From assembly GCA_964509075.1 (NCBI GenBank), contig CAZDWC010000004.1:253620-317619 (forward strand): a stretch of DNA of 64,000 nt, in the 5' to 3' direction. The position numbers were made by a program, and so were the translations under genes. Positions 7,592 to 15,447 of the stretch are shown here, in pieces. Source of the DNA: UBA7239 sp964509075 (lineage in GTDB: Bacteria > Pseudomonadota > Gammaproteobacteria > Pseudomonadales > UBA7239). The notes beneath the pieces were generated by a model. It was given only the letters and a program-made list of their open reading frames with translations. It was not told where the DNA came from and made no database searches. Each line of letters begins with the position of its first letter. The first letter of the stretch is position 1.

Positions 7592-9775
7592 TTAACGGCA
7601 TTTGGCTCTTCCCCACTCGGCAGCCATATTGTCGTCCGTTAGTATGGGGCAACCAGCAAACTCGCCTGCAGTTCGGCGAACAGGTCGGTGCGCTGTAAGC
7701 CATAACCGGATGTCAGACTCCTTCATCTGGCGACGCTGAAATTCATCGGAACCCATCAGTCGGGAAACCAGTGTGTCGTCGGACACGTAATTCAGCCTGC
7801 CATTTACCGCTACGACAAAGTTGTAAACCTGCCAGACTTCAGGGAAGACACTCAGCGCTGTAGCGACGATGGCGTCCGATCCTGTGGTATTCAGCATCAG
7901 CAGGCCATTAGGGTTTAAGCGGTCTTTCACTATCTTGAGAAATTCTTTGGAGTGTAGAAGAGTGGCTCCTTCACGCCAGTGATAGGATGCATTTATCATC
8001 ACGACATCCCACATTTCCGGGCTGTCTGCCAGAAATTTTCTTCCGTCCCCATGCACAAATGTTACCCGGGGATCGTCGAAGATTTTAGATGTGAGTGGAG
8101 ACTGCCGAACGATGTCATAGTAGCCGCGATTCAATTCCACGGATGTTGCTGCTTTTACAGACGGAAAGGTGAGGGCGGCCAATAAGCCGGATCCTGACGC
8201 CAAGCCAATATCGACGATTTTCTCAGGGTTTGGCGACATCGCCATGGTTACATAGATACGATGAATTGCATTTGTGTCTGTGAGAGGGTTTATGTTGAAT
8301 TTCCCGTCATAAACATTTCCACCAATGACGGTGTCGTTGCTTTCTGCTCCGCGCGAATAAATTCCTACAATGCCTGAACGCGTTTCTTTGCTGTACTTAA
8401 AGTCCTTTTCATTCAGTGACAGTGTAAAATAAATACCCTTCCAGCGAGGGTAAAAATTATGAAAAATTTGCCAGCTTGCTGCGGTATATATACAGGCTAT
8501 TAACATAATGCCAGTGACGCGCAGTGGCGGCATGCCGTAATGAAGTTTGAACAATAGAAATAGCAATAAAGATGCAATGCTGCTCGCGAAGATGATCTGG
8601 TGTAAAGGGAATGCGTCAAATAGAAAAAAGCCTGTTCCGATTGATCCAGTAAACGAGCCAATGATGTTTGCGGCATAGACGTAGCCAAAACGACTGCTGT
8701 GTTCATTTGACACAGCAAGAAGACCGCTGAGAATGGTTAATGAGCACCCCCCCAGGTAGCCGAGAATACCCAAAGACAGCGCGAGAACGGCTGTTCCTAC
8801 AGAGGCGCCTGTAATGCCTGTAAGGATGATTGACAATGCCGGCATGATCACAAGCGTTATGCTGTTCAGGAGCCACTTTCGGCCAAGCAGTAAGGTGAAA
8901 TCCCCTTTGGTATATTCTGCAATTTTCAAAGACCCAGCAGACATGCCAATCAGAAATGTTCCCACGCCGAGTCCGTAGCACCATGGGCGGCTTCCAGAGG
9001 CCCACCCTAACATGCGCAGGATGGAAATCTCTTGGTTGATAGTTAGTGCGCCAGTAAAAAATGCAAGTATTGCAATATACTTGAGAGGCAGGCTCTTTCT
9101 AATGAGGCCAGGCGTTTCTGGAGATACTTCATTTGCTGCAGTAGAGGCAGGGTGGGGCCGAATTCCTGCATAAATAAACGCCATCGAGGCTGTAATTAAA
9201 TTGAGTGCTGCGGCAGCATATGTTGCATCAGTCAAACCCATTGCGGGGAAAATCACCAGCACGGTAATCAGTGCTGCGGCGCCAGAGCCGAAAGCATTTA
9301 TGGCATATATGTGGCCGACATTCTGATGTAAATGGCGATAATAGGGCCTCATGTTTTCCACCAGCACTGGCAGCGTTAATCCCATAAGGAACACAGGAAT
9401 GCCTATCGCCAAAGATGTCGTGTATAACTTCTCTATAACAGTGTAAGGTTTCAGTGTTGTACTTAAATGTGCAATCCAGGCTGGAGATAAAACGCCGAAT
9501 AAGCCGATCAACATTTCGGCAAGACAGAAAACAGGAACGCCGCGCCTTCTGCCCAGTTTTGTTGCCAGTGACTCGCCGGCAATGCCGCCAAATCCGAGAA
9601 AGCCGAGAAAGACGGCGACAATTAGCGTCGCAGAAAGGCTGTCTACACCTAGGAAAGCCATGATCATTCGTTGCCAGGTAACCTGATAAATCAGGGCGGC
9701 CATTCCCGATAAAAAAAACAAAGACTGAATAATCTTGGCGTGATTGAAAGGCGCCCTTATTTTTAATTTTGTCAT
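7592..9775 (-). CDS. MFS-like membrane domain fused to spermidine-synthase-like domain
   Basis: The 727-residue protein has about 12-14 membrane helices in residues 1-450, beginning FFLSGMAALIYQVTWQR, and a soluble Rossmann-type domain at about 500-680. The latter contains IVDIGLASGSGLLAAL, VELNRGYYDIVR and DPRVTFVHGDGRKFL. These match the methyltransferase-like fold of polyamine aminopropyltransferases. Such fusions are common and often annotated as spermidine synthases, but their substrate is generally not established. The start MTKLKIRAPF is 12 bases beyond the stop of the EptA-like gene, so the two are probably cotranscribed. Both are more A+T-rich than the flanks, which suggests a separate origin. 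Confidence 0.85.
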   Translation of the reverse strand: MTKLKIRAPFNHAKIIQSLFFLSGMAALIYQVTWQRMIMAFLGVDSLSATLIVAVFLGFLGFGGIAGESLATKLGRRRGVPVFCLAEMLIGLFGVLSPAWIAHLSTTLKPYTVIEKLYTTSLAIGIPVFLMGLTLPVLVENMRPYYRHLHQNVGHIYAINAFGSGAAALITVLVIFPAMGLTDATYAAAALNLITASMAFIYAGIRPHPASTAANEVSPETPGLIRKSLPLKYIAILAFFTGALTINQEISILRMLGWASGSRPWCYGLGVGTFLIGMSAGSLKIAEYTKGDFTLLLGRKWLLNSITLVIMPALSIILTGITGASVGTAVLALSLGILGYLGGCSLTILSGLLAVSNEHSSRFGYVYAANIIGSFTGSIGTGFFLFDAFPLHQIIFASSIASLLLFLLFKLHYGMPPLRVTGIMLIACIYTAASWQIFHNFYPRWKGIYFTLSLNEKDFKYSKETRSGIVGIYSRGAESNDTVIGGNVYDGKFNINPLTDTNAIHRIYVTMAMSPNPEKIVDIGLASGSGLLAALTFPSVKAATSVELNRGYYDIVRQSPLTSKIFDDPRVTFVHGDGRKFLADSPEMWDVVMINASYHWREGATLLHSKEFLKIVKDRLNPNGLLMLNTTGSDAIVATALSVFPEVWQVYNFVVAVNGRLNYVSDDTLVSRLMGSDEFQRRQMKESDIRLWLTAHRPVRRTAGEFAGCPILTDDNMAAEWGRAKCR

Positions 9776-9787
9776 CGGAGGATTGGC

Positions 9788-11371
9788 CTACAGAAGATCA
9801 TATGAAACTGGTTGTTGTATTGCTTTCTGTACGATGCGCACTCGGGAGGTGTTGGCAGTGTGTTTTGTGAGATTAACGGGTAATGTGCGCTTGTCGATGT
9901 AATTAATGCCGGCCGCACCTAGTAGCGTGGGAGTAATGTCCATGTGCATGATAGGAGCTCGTTGATTCTGCATCAGGTGCAGCCAGGCGTCTTGATTCCG
10001 CTGTCGCCAGGACTGGTTTGCCCAGATGACGGTGGGGACTTTTGTGTCCCATCGGGTTGGGAATCGCAGTGCGTGCTGGAAAAGCTTTCTGTCATCATCA
10101 AGCAAATTCTCTCCGTGATCGGATGTGTAGACAACAAAGCTCTGCCCATTTTCTTTTTCAAGGCGACTTATAACTTTGTCAAGAAAGTGAAGCGATTCGC
10201 TAACTGCGTTGTCATAGGCGTTGCGCCAATCGTGTATGTTCTCTTGCGTGGGTAGCTCGCGTTCATTGATGTTGCTGACGTAAAAAGGGGCGTTTTTTTC
10301 ATTGTATCGCTTGGTATAGGGAAAGTGAGCGTTATATGTGTGAATGATAATGAACTTGTCCTTTGCTGGAGAGGCCAGCGCCTTTTCCAGCATTGGTAAT
10401 ATGCTGTCACTATCCTTTAAGTTCGGGGGTGCGAATTCGAGATGTTTTGCGTCTGACCAAGCGATCGCCTCTTCTTGTACGGATAGCCAAAAAGTTTCAA
10501 ATCCAACGTCGGCAAAGGCCTTGCTGATGCTTGCATCAGTACTGACCCTGGTGGCGGGTTCGCCGGGCATGTCTCGTGAGATCAGCAGCGGTACGGAAGT
10601 GTGTGTGCTGCTGGAGCCTGAGGTGGTATCACAATATAGCAGTATGCCATCTTGCTTTTCCCAGATGGCGTCACGTCCGCCACAGCCGGGCACGCTGTCA
10701 GAGCGCACACTTTCTCCTATAACGAGTACAAAATTTTCCGCTTCGAAATTCTCTGCCAGTCGGCTAGCGCCCCAGTTCATGTTTTGTTGCCGTGGGTTAA
10801 ACAGCGCGTAAGGAAATAGTGCCATTGAAAATGCTTGGTCAGATGTGATGGATGCATAAGCTGCGCCGATCAGTGTTGCGGGCCATGCTCGTAAAGATGT
10901 GGTTGCCGGAAGCCAGCACAGCACTATCACTGTTGCTGTCAGAGCAAACCGCTGCGCTGCTACCGGGAAGTTGGCATCAGGAACAGAGCGGTATAGAAAA
11001 CGTGCTAAGCCAATAGTGGTTATGCCTGCTGCAGTGATATGCCATGCGTAGGGTATAGCTGCTGCCTTGATCTCATTCAGGGTATATGTTTTGGCAAGAA
11101 AGATCATTTCGAGTAAATTAATATTTCTGAGAAAATCTGCGCCTATGGCCAGGAAGCCAAAAAAGATGAGTGGTGAGGAGGTTAAAATAAATCTACGAAA
11201 ATTAATGCACAGCAACAATGCTGTGAAATAAATGCAGCTGATGGAAGGCAGTACCCAGACAGGTAGATCCCATGAGTGTGTGCTACTAAATAATGTAATT
11301 GCGGGCGCAATCAGCATTGCGAACCAGAGCAGTACCGCGCATCTGATGGCAAATGATTGACGCCCATACAT
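9788..11371 (-). CDS. EptA-type phosphoethanolamine transferase-like membrane enzyme
   Basis: This protein (about 527 residues) has five hydrophobic helices in the first 200 residues, then a periplasmic alkaline-phosphatase-superfamily domain. That domain has NFVLVIGESVRSD, a catalytic-threonine segment SSSTHTSVPLL, HTYNAHFPY, and YTSDHGENL with the metal ligands. Family members move phosphoethanolamine from phosphatidylethanolamine to lipid A or core sugars at the outer face of the inner membrane. The two cysteines that flank the nucleophile in MCR/EptA are absent (Gly and Leu instead). The acceptor is unknown. ATG at 11371 was chosen; an in-frame GTG at 11386 is possible, and neither has a clear ribosome site. 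It lies between the VOC gene and the MFS-fusion gene. Confidence 0.8.
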   Translation of the reverse strand: MYGRQSFAIRCAVLLWFAMLIAPAITLFSSTHSWDLPVWVLPSISCIYFTALLLCINFRRFILTSSPLIFFGFLAIGADFLRNINLLEMIFLAKTYTLNEIKAAAIPYAWHITAAGITTIGLARFLYRSVPDANFPVAAQRFALTATVIVLCWLPATTSLRAWPATLIGAAYASITSDQAFSMALFPYALFNPRQQNMNWGASRLAENFEAENFVLVIGESVRSDSVPGCGGRDAIWEKQDGILLYCDTTSGSSSTHTSVPLLISRDMPGEPATRVSTDASISKAFADVGFETFWLSVQEEAIAWSDAKHLEFAPPNLKDSDSILPMLEKALASPAKDKFIIIHTYNAHFPYTKRYNEKNAPFYVSNINERELPTQENIHDWRNAYDNAVSESLHFLDKVISRLEKENGQSFVVYTSDHGENLLDDDRKLFQHALRFPTRWDTKVPTVIWANQSWRQRNQDAWLHLMQNQRAPIMHMDITPTLLGAAGINYIDKRTLPVNLTKHTANTSRVRIVQKAIQQPVSYDLL

Positions 11372-11395
11372 GACTGTGGAGATCACAATGAACCA

Positions 11396-11797
11396 TCAGC
11401 CCGCGCAGATGAATTCCACATAATTGCCATCAGGGTCCTGCAGCTGGCAGCAGCGCACGCCGGGGCGCAGTTCGCGGATGTCGACGGCGATGTTGCAGCC
11501 GAAAGCCTTGCAGTCGGCAACCACCTGGTCGAGGTTGCTGATGTTGATGGTCAGGTAGCGGATGCCGTTGCGCGAGGCAAACGCGCCGCCGGCGACGTTT
11601 TCCACGGCATTCTCGGAGGCCACGATGCGCAGGATGCTGCTGCCACAGACCAGGCGGTGGATGGTACCGAGGCCTGGAAACGGGATCGACGGCTCCTGCG
11701 CGAGGCCGAGCACGTCGCGGTAGAACGCCAGCATTTTCTCACCATTGCTGGTGATGATGCCGACATCGAGGGCTTCTTTGGCGAGGCTGATGGCCAT
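11396..11797 (-). CDS. VOC (glyoxalase/dioxygenase superfamily) protein
   Basis: The 133-residue product has the vicinal-oxygen-chelate fold pattern: DVGIITSNGEKMLAFYRDVLGL at the start, LRIVASENA, RYLTINISNLD and the ending LQDPDGNYVEFICAG. VOC proteins bind a divalent metal and act as lyases, isomerases, dioxygenases or binding proteins; the substrate cannot be read from sequence. ATG at 11797 follows CAGGAG and begins the conserved domain directly, so longer upstream frames were not used. It is divergent from the MaoC gene at 11904. Confidence 0.85.
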   Translation of the reverse strand: MAISLAKEALDVGIITSNGEKMLAFYRDVLGLAQEPSIPFPGLGTIHRLVCGSSILRIVASENAVENVAGGAFASRNGIRYLTINISNLDQVVADCKAFGCNIAVDIRELRPGVRCCQLQDPDGNYVEFICAG

Positions 11798-11903
11798 GAT
11801 GGTGCAACTCCTGATCAGGTGGATGGCATGTGGAAAGCTCGCAGTGTAACGGCGGGGGCTGTGCGGGATAAACTGTCGCCTTGCTGATTTTTGTCTGAGT
11901 GCC

Positions 11904-12371
11904 ATGACTGTATCCGGTTTCCATCCAGGCCCCCTGGCCTACTTTGAAGACATGACACCTGATTTCGTTGCGCGGGCAGGTGGCTATTGCATTACCGAAG
12001 CCGAGATACTCGAATTCGGCCGCCGCTTTGATCCGCAGCCGTTCCATACCGATCCGGAGGCGGCGAAAGACTCTGTGTTCGGTCAGCTGGTGGCGCCGGG
12101 AACGCTGATCATCTGCGCGCGTTCATGGCTGGTGAACAATCTCGATCGCTGTCCCGCCTATTCAGCCGGGCTGGGTGTCGAACACATGAATCTGCTGCGC
12201 CCCGCTTGTGCCGGTGATGTGTTGCGGCTGGAGATTCGCGTGCTGGAGGCGCGGCCGTCGCAGTCGCGGCCGGATCACGGTGTCGTGACCTGCAAGAACC
12301 TGATCTTCAATCAGCGTGACGAGGTGGTGATGGAGTTGACGCCCAAGATGCTGGTGCGCAGGCGGCCTTGA
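11904..12371 (+). CDS. MaoC-family (hot-dog fold) hydratase/dehydratase
   Basis: The 155-residue protein is a short-form MaoC-like enzyme. Its signature is EFGRRFDPQPFHTDPEAAKDS followed by VFGQLVAPGTL, containing the Asp/His pair that hydrates enoyl-CoA thioesters in the R-specific family. It ends with NLIFNQRDEVVMELTPKMLVRR, also family-typical. It is convergent with the TetR gene next door and is likely part of the substrate-use island that follows. A second, related MaoC gene lies at 33508. The acyl-CoA substrate is unknown. Confidence 0.88.
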   Translation: MTVSGFHPGPLAYFEDMTPDFVARAGGYCITEAEILEFGRRFDPQPFHTDPEAAKDSVFGQLVAPGTLIICARSWLVNNLDRCPAYSAGLGVEHMNLLRPACAGDVLRLEIRVLEARPSQSRPDHGVVTCKNLIFNQRDEVVMELTPKMLVRRRP

Positions 12372-12404
12372 GCATTCCCTGTCTGGTTGCGGGGTTGAAT
12401 ATTT

Positions 12405-13013
12405 TCATGATTCCAGCAGAACGGCACAGGCGCGCACCAGTGCCTCCAGCATGCCGGGTGGTGCGGATTTTTTTGGCCACTGCCCGATCATGCGGTTGTC
12501 GACAAAGCCGCGCAATGCGGCAAAGAAAATCTGGCGTGCTGCTGCGCTGCCGGCGTGATCATCAGGAAATTCCGGGAAAATCTGTTGCCAGAGTTTCGCC
12601 ATCCGCTGCGACCAGCGTTTGACGTACAGGCGTGTATTGAGAGTGGTGTCCGGGTCGCGTGATAAATTGATCAACAGCTCCATCGTGGCGAGATAGGCGG
12701 GCTGGTTCAGCAGTATCCAGACAGTATCGGCCAGCATCTGCAAACGCTGCGGGATGGATTTGCCTTCGCTGCGCACAGCGAGTTGGTCCAGTTCCAGCAC
12801 ATAAGCGTCGATGATGTTTTCCAACACCATTTTGTAGATGCCTTCGCGATCGCCGAAGTGATACTGGATCACACCCCAGGTCAGCCCGGCTTCGCGGGCG
12901 ATGCGGTTGCTGGTGGCGCGGTGATAACCCTCAGACGCAAGGCAGTGCACAGCAGCATCCATGATGGCCTGCCGTGTTTTCTCGCTGGTGCGTGAAACCG
13001 TTTTCTTGGTCAT
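12405..13013 (-). CDS. TetR-family transcriptional regulator
   Basis: The 202-residue protein has the TetR helix-turn-helix at residues 10-55: RQAIMDAAVHCLASEGYHRATSNRIAREAG, then TWGVIQYHFGDREGIY. A C-terminal all-helical ligand domain follows. Such proteins are usually repressors that let go of DNA when a small hydrophobic ligand binds. It is transcribed away from the NTF2/P450 operon. A 16-bp palindrome sits in the shared intergenic region (13080-13095) over the plus-strand promoter, so it probably controls that operon and perhaps itself. Confidence 0.93.
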   Translation of the reverse strand: MTKKTVSRTSEKTRQAIMDAAVHCLASEGYHRATSNRIAREAGLTWGVIQYHFGDREGIYKMVLENIIDAYVLELDQLAVRSEGKSIPQRLQMLADTVWILLNQPAYLATMELLINLSRDPDTTLNTRLYVKRWSQRMAKLWQQIFPEFPDDHAGSAAARQIFFAALRGFVDNRMIGQWPKKSAPPGMLEALVRACAVLLES

Positions 13014-13040
13014 GGATATCCGGCTAAGCTTTTTTCTGCG

Positions 13041-13095
13041 TTGACAAGGTGGTTGCGCTGTGGTCTATTTGAGATCAATTATAGTGATTACTATA
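13041..13095 (+). promoter_or_regulatory. Promoter and TetR operator for the P450 operon
   Basis: TTGACA at 13041-13046, a 17-base spacer and TCTATT at 13064-13069 form a plausible sigma-70 promoter on the plus strand. Just downstream, TATAGT-GATT-ACTATA (13080-13095) is a perfect inverted repeat. It sits where a bound repressor would block initiation and lies between the divergent tetR and NTF2-like genes. The sequence elements are seen; their use is inferred. Confidence 0.6.
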
Positions 13096-13140
13096 AAATT
13101 TGAAACCCCACGTCATCGATCTGATCAAAGGACCAAAACC

Positions 13141-13863
13141 ATGGCACGCACACCAACCAAGAAGTGGACACGCAAGGAACTGGAAAAAACAGTTGATATC
13201 TGGCTGGCTGCCAACAAGCAGGCCGAGAAAACCGGGGACTGGCGCTGTCTCGCTGATGTCTACACCAAGGACTGCTATTACGCTTGGGATATTCCCGGCG
13301 GTCTGTATGAAGCCAAAGGCCGCGAAAATATCCGCGCCACCTGTGTGGGCGATGCCATGGACCCTTACGCAGGCTGGAAATATCCCTACGAAAAAATTGT
13401 TATCGACGAGAAAAAAGGCGAGGTGTTCTGCTGGTGGTGGCAGGTGCCGCCGGGCAAATTGAAAAACAAGGATGGCTCTCCGATGCGCGTAATTGGTGCC
13501 TCCTGGTTCAAGTACGGCGGTAATTACCAGTGGAAAGAGCAGCGCGATTTTTATGACTTCCAGAAAACCATGGAGTTCATCGATCAGTGTGCCGACCAGG
13601 GCGTGTTGTCTGATCTCGCCATGGAGCGCCGCTACGAGCGCAATCTGATGATGATCAAGATGTGCGAAGCGCGTCTCGCTTATCTGAAGAAAAGCGTGAA
13701 GAAAAAGCCTGCGTCGTTGGTTGCGAAAGAGAAAGCCGCCGCCAAGGCCGCTGCAGCAGAGAAAAAAGCTGCCGCCGTGCGCAAGCGTGCTGCACCAAAA
13801 TCTGCAACGAGCAAAAAATCCGTGGGTCGCCCGAAGAAAGCCGTCGCGGCGAAAAAGCGTTAA
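13141..13863 (+). CDS. NTF2/SnoaL-like protein with Lys/Ala-rich histone-like tail
   Basis: The 240-residue product begins MARTPTKKWTRKELEKTVD, followed by an NTF2-like fold at about 15-150 (WLAANKQAEKTGDWRCLADVY; YYAWDIPGG; VFCWWWQVPPGK). This fold covers small isomerases, dehydratases and binding proteins. From about residue 180 the chain becomes a Lys/Ala-rich tail ending with an AT-hook-like GRPKK, similar to histone-H1-like bacterial proteins. Combining an NTF2-like domain with such a tail is unusual. The ATG at 13141 follows AAGGA. It is the first gene of the operon with P450, ferredoxin, epimerase, LLM and DUF1329. Its function is unknown; a role on the same substrate is inferred from position. 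Confidence 0.8.
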   Translation: MARTPTKKWTRKELEKTVDIWLAANKQAEKTGDWRCLADVYTKDCYYAWDIPGGLYEAKGRENIRATCVGDAMDPYAGWKYPYEKIVIDEKKGEVFCWWWQVPPGKLKNKDGSPMRVIGASWFKYGGNYQWKEQRDFYDFQKTMEFIDQCADQGVLSDLAMERRYERNLMMIKMCEARLAYLKKSVKKKPASLVAKEKAAAKAAAAEKKAAAVRKRAAPKSATSKKSVGRPKKAVAAKKR

Positions 13864-13905
13864 GCATCTGCAGTTGTCAGCGTCATTTATCGCGGAGATA
13901 CCGAC

Positions 13906-15231
13906 ATGAGCAAACCGATCCCCAAAGCCAGTGGTGCGAAACCGGAAACGGGCCACATGGAAGAATACCAGGCCAATCAACCGGCATTCCTGAAGCGAAT
14001 CCGCAATGAATGTGGTGATTTGGCTGAGTACAATTTGATGGGTCAGCCGCATGTGCTCATGTCGGGTCCGGATGCACAGGAAGCCTGGTGCCGCGCACCG
14101 GATGAAGTGTTGGGCCAATCTGCGGCCTATAAAGGTGTGGTGCCGATCTTTGGCAAGGACGTGCTGTTTGATACGTCGCTGGAGCGCCTCAAACAGCAAT
14201 TGAAAATCCAGGTAGACGCGCTGCGCTACCAGAACATGAAGGAATATGCCAAGGTCATCGCGGATGAGGTGCGTGATTTCACCAACAAGTGGGGTGAAAG
14301 CGGCGAGCTGGACATGGTGGATGAATTTCTGCGCATGACACTCTATACCTCGACCAGTTGCTTGCTGGGCGTGGAATTCCGTCGCGACATGACTGATGAA
14401 TTCAGCCAGTTGTATCGCGATCTGGAGCACGCTGTAATTGCAATTGCCTTTATTGACCCGTACTTGCCATTGCCGGAATTCGAGGCGCGCGACAAGGCGC
14501 GTATTCGTCTCGGCGAGATGGTGGAAGAAATTGTTGCCAGGCGTCGCGCATCCGGCAAGGAATACAGCGATGCTCTTAATACCTTCATGACGGCCACCTA
14601 TACCGACGGCACAAAAATGTCGCCGCATGAAATCACCGGTCTGTTGATTGCCACCATGTTTGCAGGGCATCACACCAGTTCGGGAACAGCGACCTGGACG
14701 CTGATCGAATTCCTGCGTAACCCGCAGTTCATGGCAGAAGTGCGTGAAGAGTTACAGAGTGTGTTTGCCGACGGCGGTGATGTTTCGCATCACGCCATGC
14801 GCGCCATGCCGAAGATGGAGGCATTCATTCGCGAAGTGCTGCGCATTCATCCGCCGCTGTCGACCTTGATTCGTGTGGTGGAAGAAGAATTCCAGTACAA
14901 GGACACGATCATTCCGAAAGGTTATCGAGTGGTCATGTCCCCGGGCGTGGCGCACAAAATCGCAGAAGTTTTCCCGGAGCCGGAAAAATTTGATATGCAT
15001 CGTCCGGAACCCGAGCATTTGTTTGCCTGGGTGGCTTTTGGTGGCGGCCGCCACAAATGTGCGGGCAATGCCTTTGCCTTGCTGCAGCTGAAAGCTATCT
15101 TTGCCACCTTGTTGCTGGATTTCGATTTTGAATTGGCCAGTGCGAAAGAAAGCTATGTGGATGATCACTCCGGCATGACAGTCAAACCCTTGGGTCCGAT
15201 GAAAGTGCGTTTCAAGCGCAAGAAAAAATAA
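13906..15231 (+). CDS. CYP51-type cytochrome P450
   Basis: The 441-residue soluble P450 has all core motifs. The I-helix reads MFAGHHTSSGTATWTL, nearly the CYP51 version. Helix K has EVLR (ExxR), and the haem loop is FGGGRHKCAG with the haem-ligand Cys385. The substrate-recognition stretch PIFGKDVLFD also matches the CYP51 pattern. CYP51 enzymes remove the 14-alpha-methyl group of sterols; bacterial CYP51-like proteins may use other triterpenoids or steroids. No N-terminal membrane anchor is present. A [3Fe-4S]-type ferredoxin gene begins 9 bases after the stop, its likely electron donor. Family assignment is firm; the substrate is not. Confidence 0.93.
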   Translation: MSKPIPKASGAKPETGHMEEYQANQPAFLKRIRNECGDLAEYNLMGQPHVLMSGPDAQEAWCRAPDEVLGQSAAYKGVVPIFGKDVLFDTSLERLKQQLKIQVDALRYQNMKEYAKVIADEVRDFTNKWGESGELDMVDEFLRMTLYTSTSCLLGVEFRRDMTDEFSQLYRDLEHAVIAIAFIDPYLPLPEFEARDKARIRLGEMVEEIVARRRASGKEYSDALNTFMTATYTDGTKMSPHEITGLLIATMFAGHHTSSGTATWTLIEFLRNPQFMAEVREELQSVFADGGDVSHHAMRAMPKMEAFIREVLRIHPPLSTLIRVVEEEFQYKDTIIPKGYRVVMSPGVAHKIAEVFPEPEKFDMHRPEPEHLFAWVAFGGGRHKCAGNAFALLQLKAIFATLLLDFDFELASAKESYVDDHSGMTVKPLGPMKVRFKRKKK

Positions 15232-15240
15232 GAGGCAGCT

Positions 15241-15444
15241 ATGCGTATCAAAGTCGATCTGGATTTGTGTCAGGGCCACAGCGTTTGCATGGAAGAATGC
15301 CCGGAAGTGTTTTCAGTGCAGGATCAGCCGGGTGGGTATCCGCAGGTCGTGGTGTTGATGGAAGAGCCGCCGGAGTCATTGCGCAGCAAGGTGATGGAGG
15401 CCGTGCGCGGTTGTCCCAACCGCGTCATCAGCGTCGAGGGCTGA
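15241..15444 (+). CDS. P450-associated ferredoxin
   Basis: The 67-residue protein carries the motif C10-x-x-H13-x-x-C16 and a distal Cys58-Pro59. This is the CxxXxxC...CP layout of small [3Fe-4S]/[4Fe-4S] ferredoxins that serve P450s, especially in actinobacteria. An extra cysteine (Cys20-Pro) lies after the second ligand. The single-cluster size and location between the P450 and epimerase genes make it the probable electron carrier to the P450. A ferredoxin reductase is not in the operon, so it must be supplied from elsewhere. Confidence 0.92.
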   Translation: MRIKVDLDLCQGHSVCMEECPEVFSVQDQPGGYPQVVVLMEEPPESLRSKVMEAVRGCPNRVISVEG

Positions 15445-15447
15445 GTC

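Noticed and set aside
13685..13860. Possible separate histone-like gene in the tail of the NTF2-like gene
   Set aside because: The Lys/Ala-rich tail is in the same frame as the NTF2-like domain without an internal ribosome site, so one fused protein is the simpler reading.
13075..14673. Minus-strand frame opposite the NTF2 and P450 genes
   Set aside because: It crosses two genes on the other strand and the palindromic promoter region, and its product shows only His/Phe-rich shadow composition.
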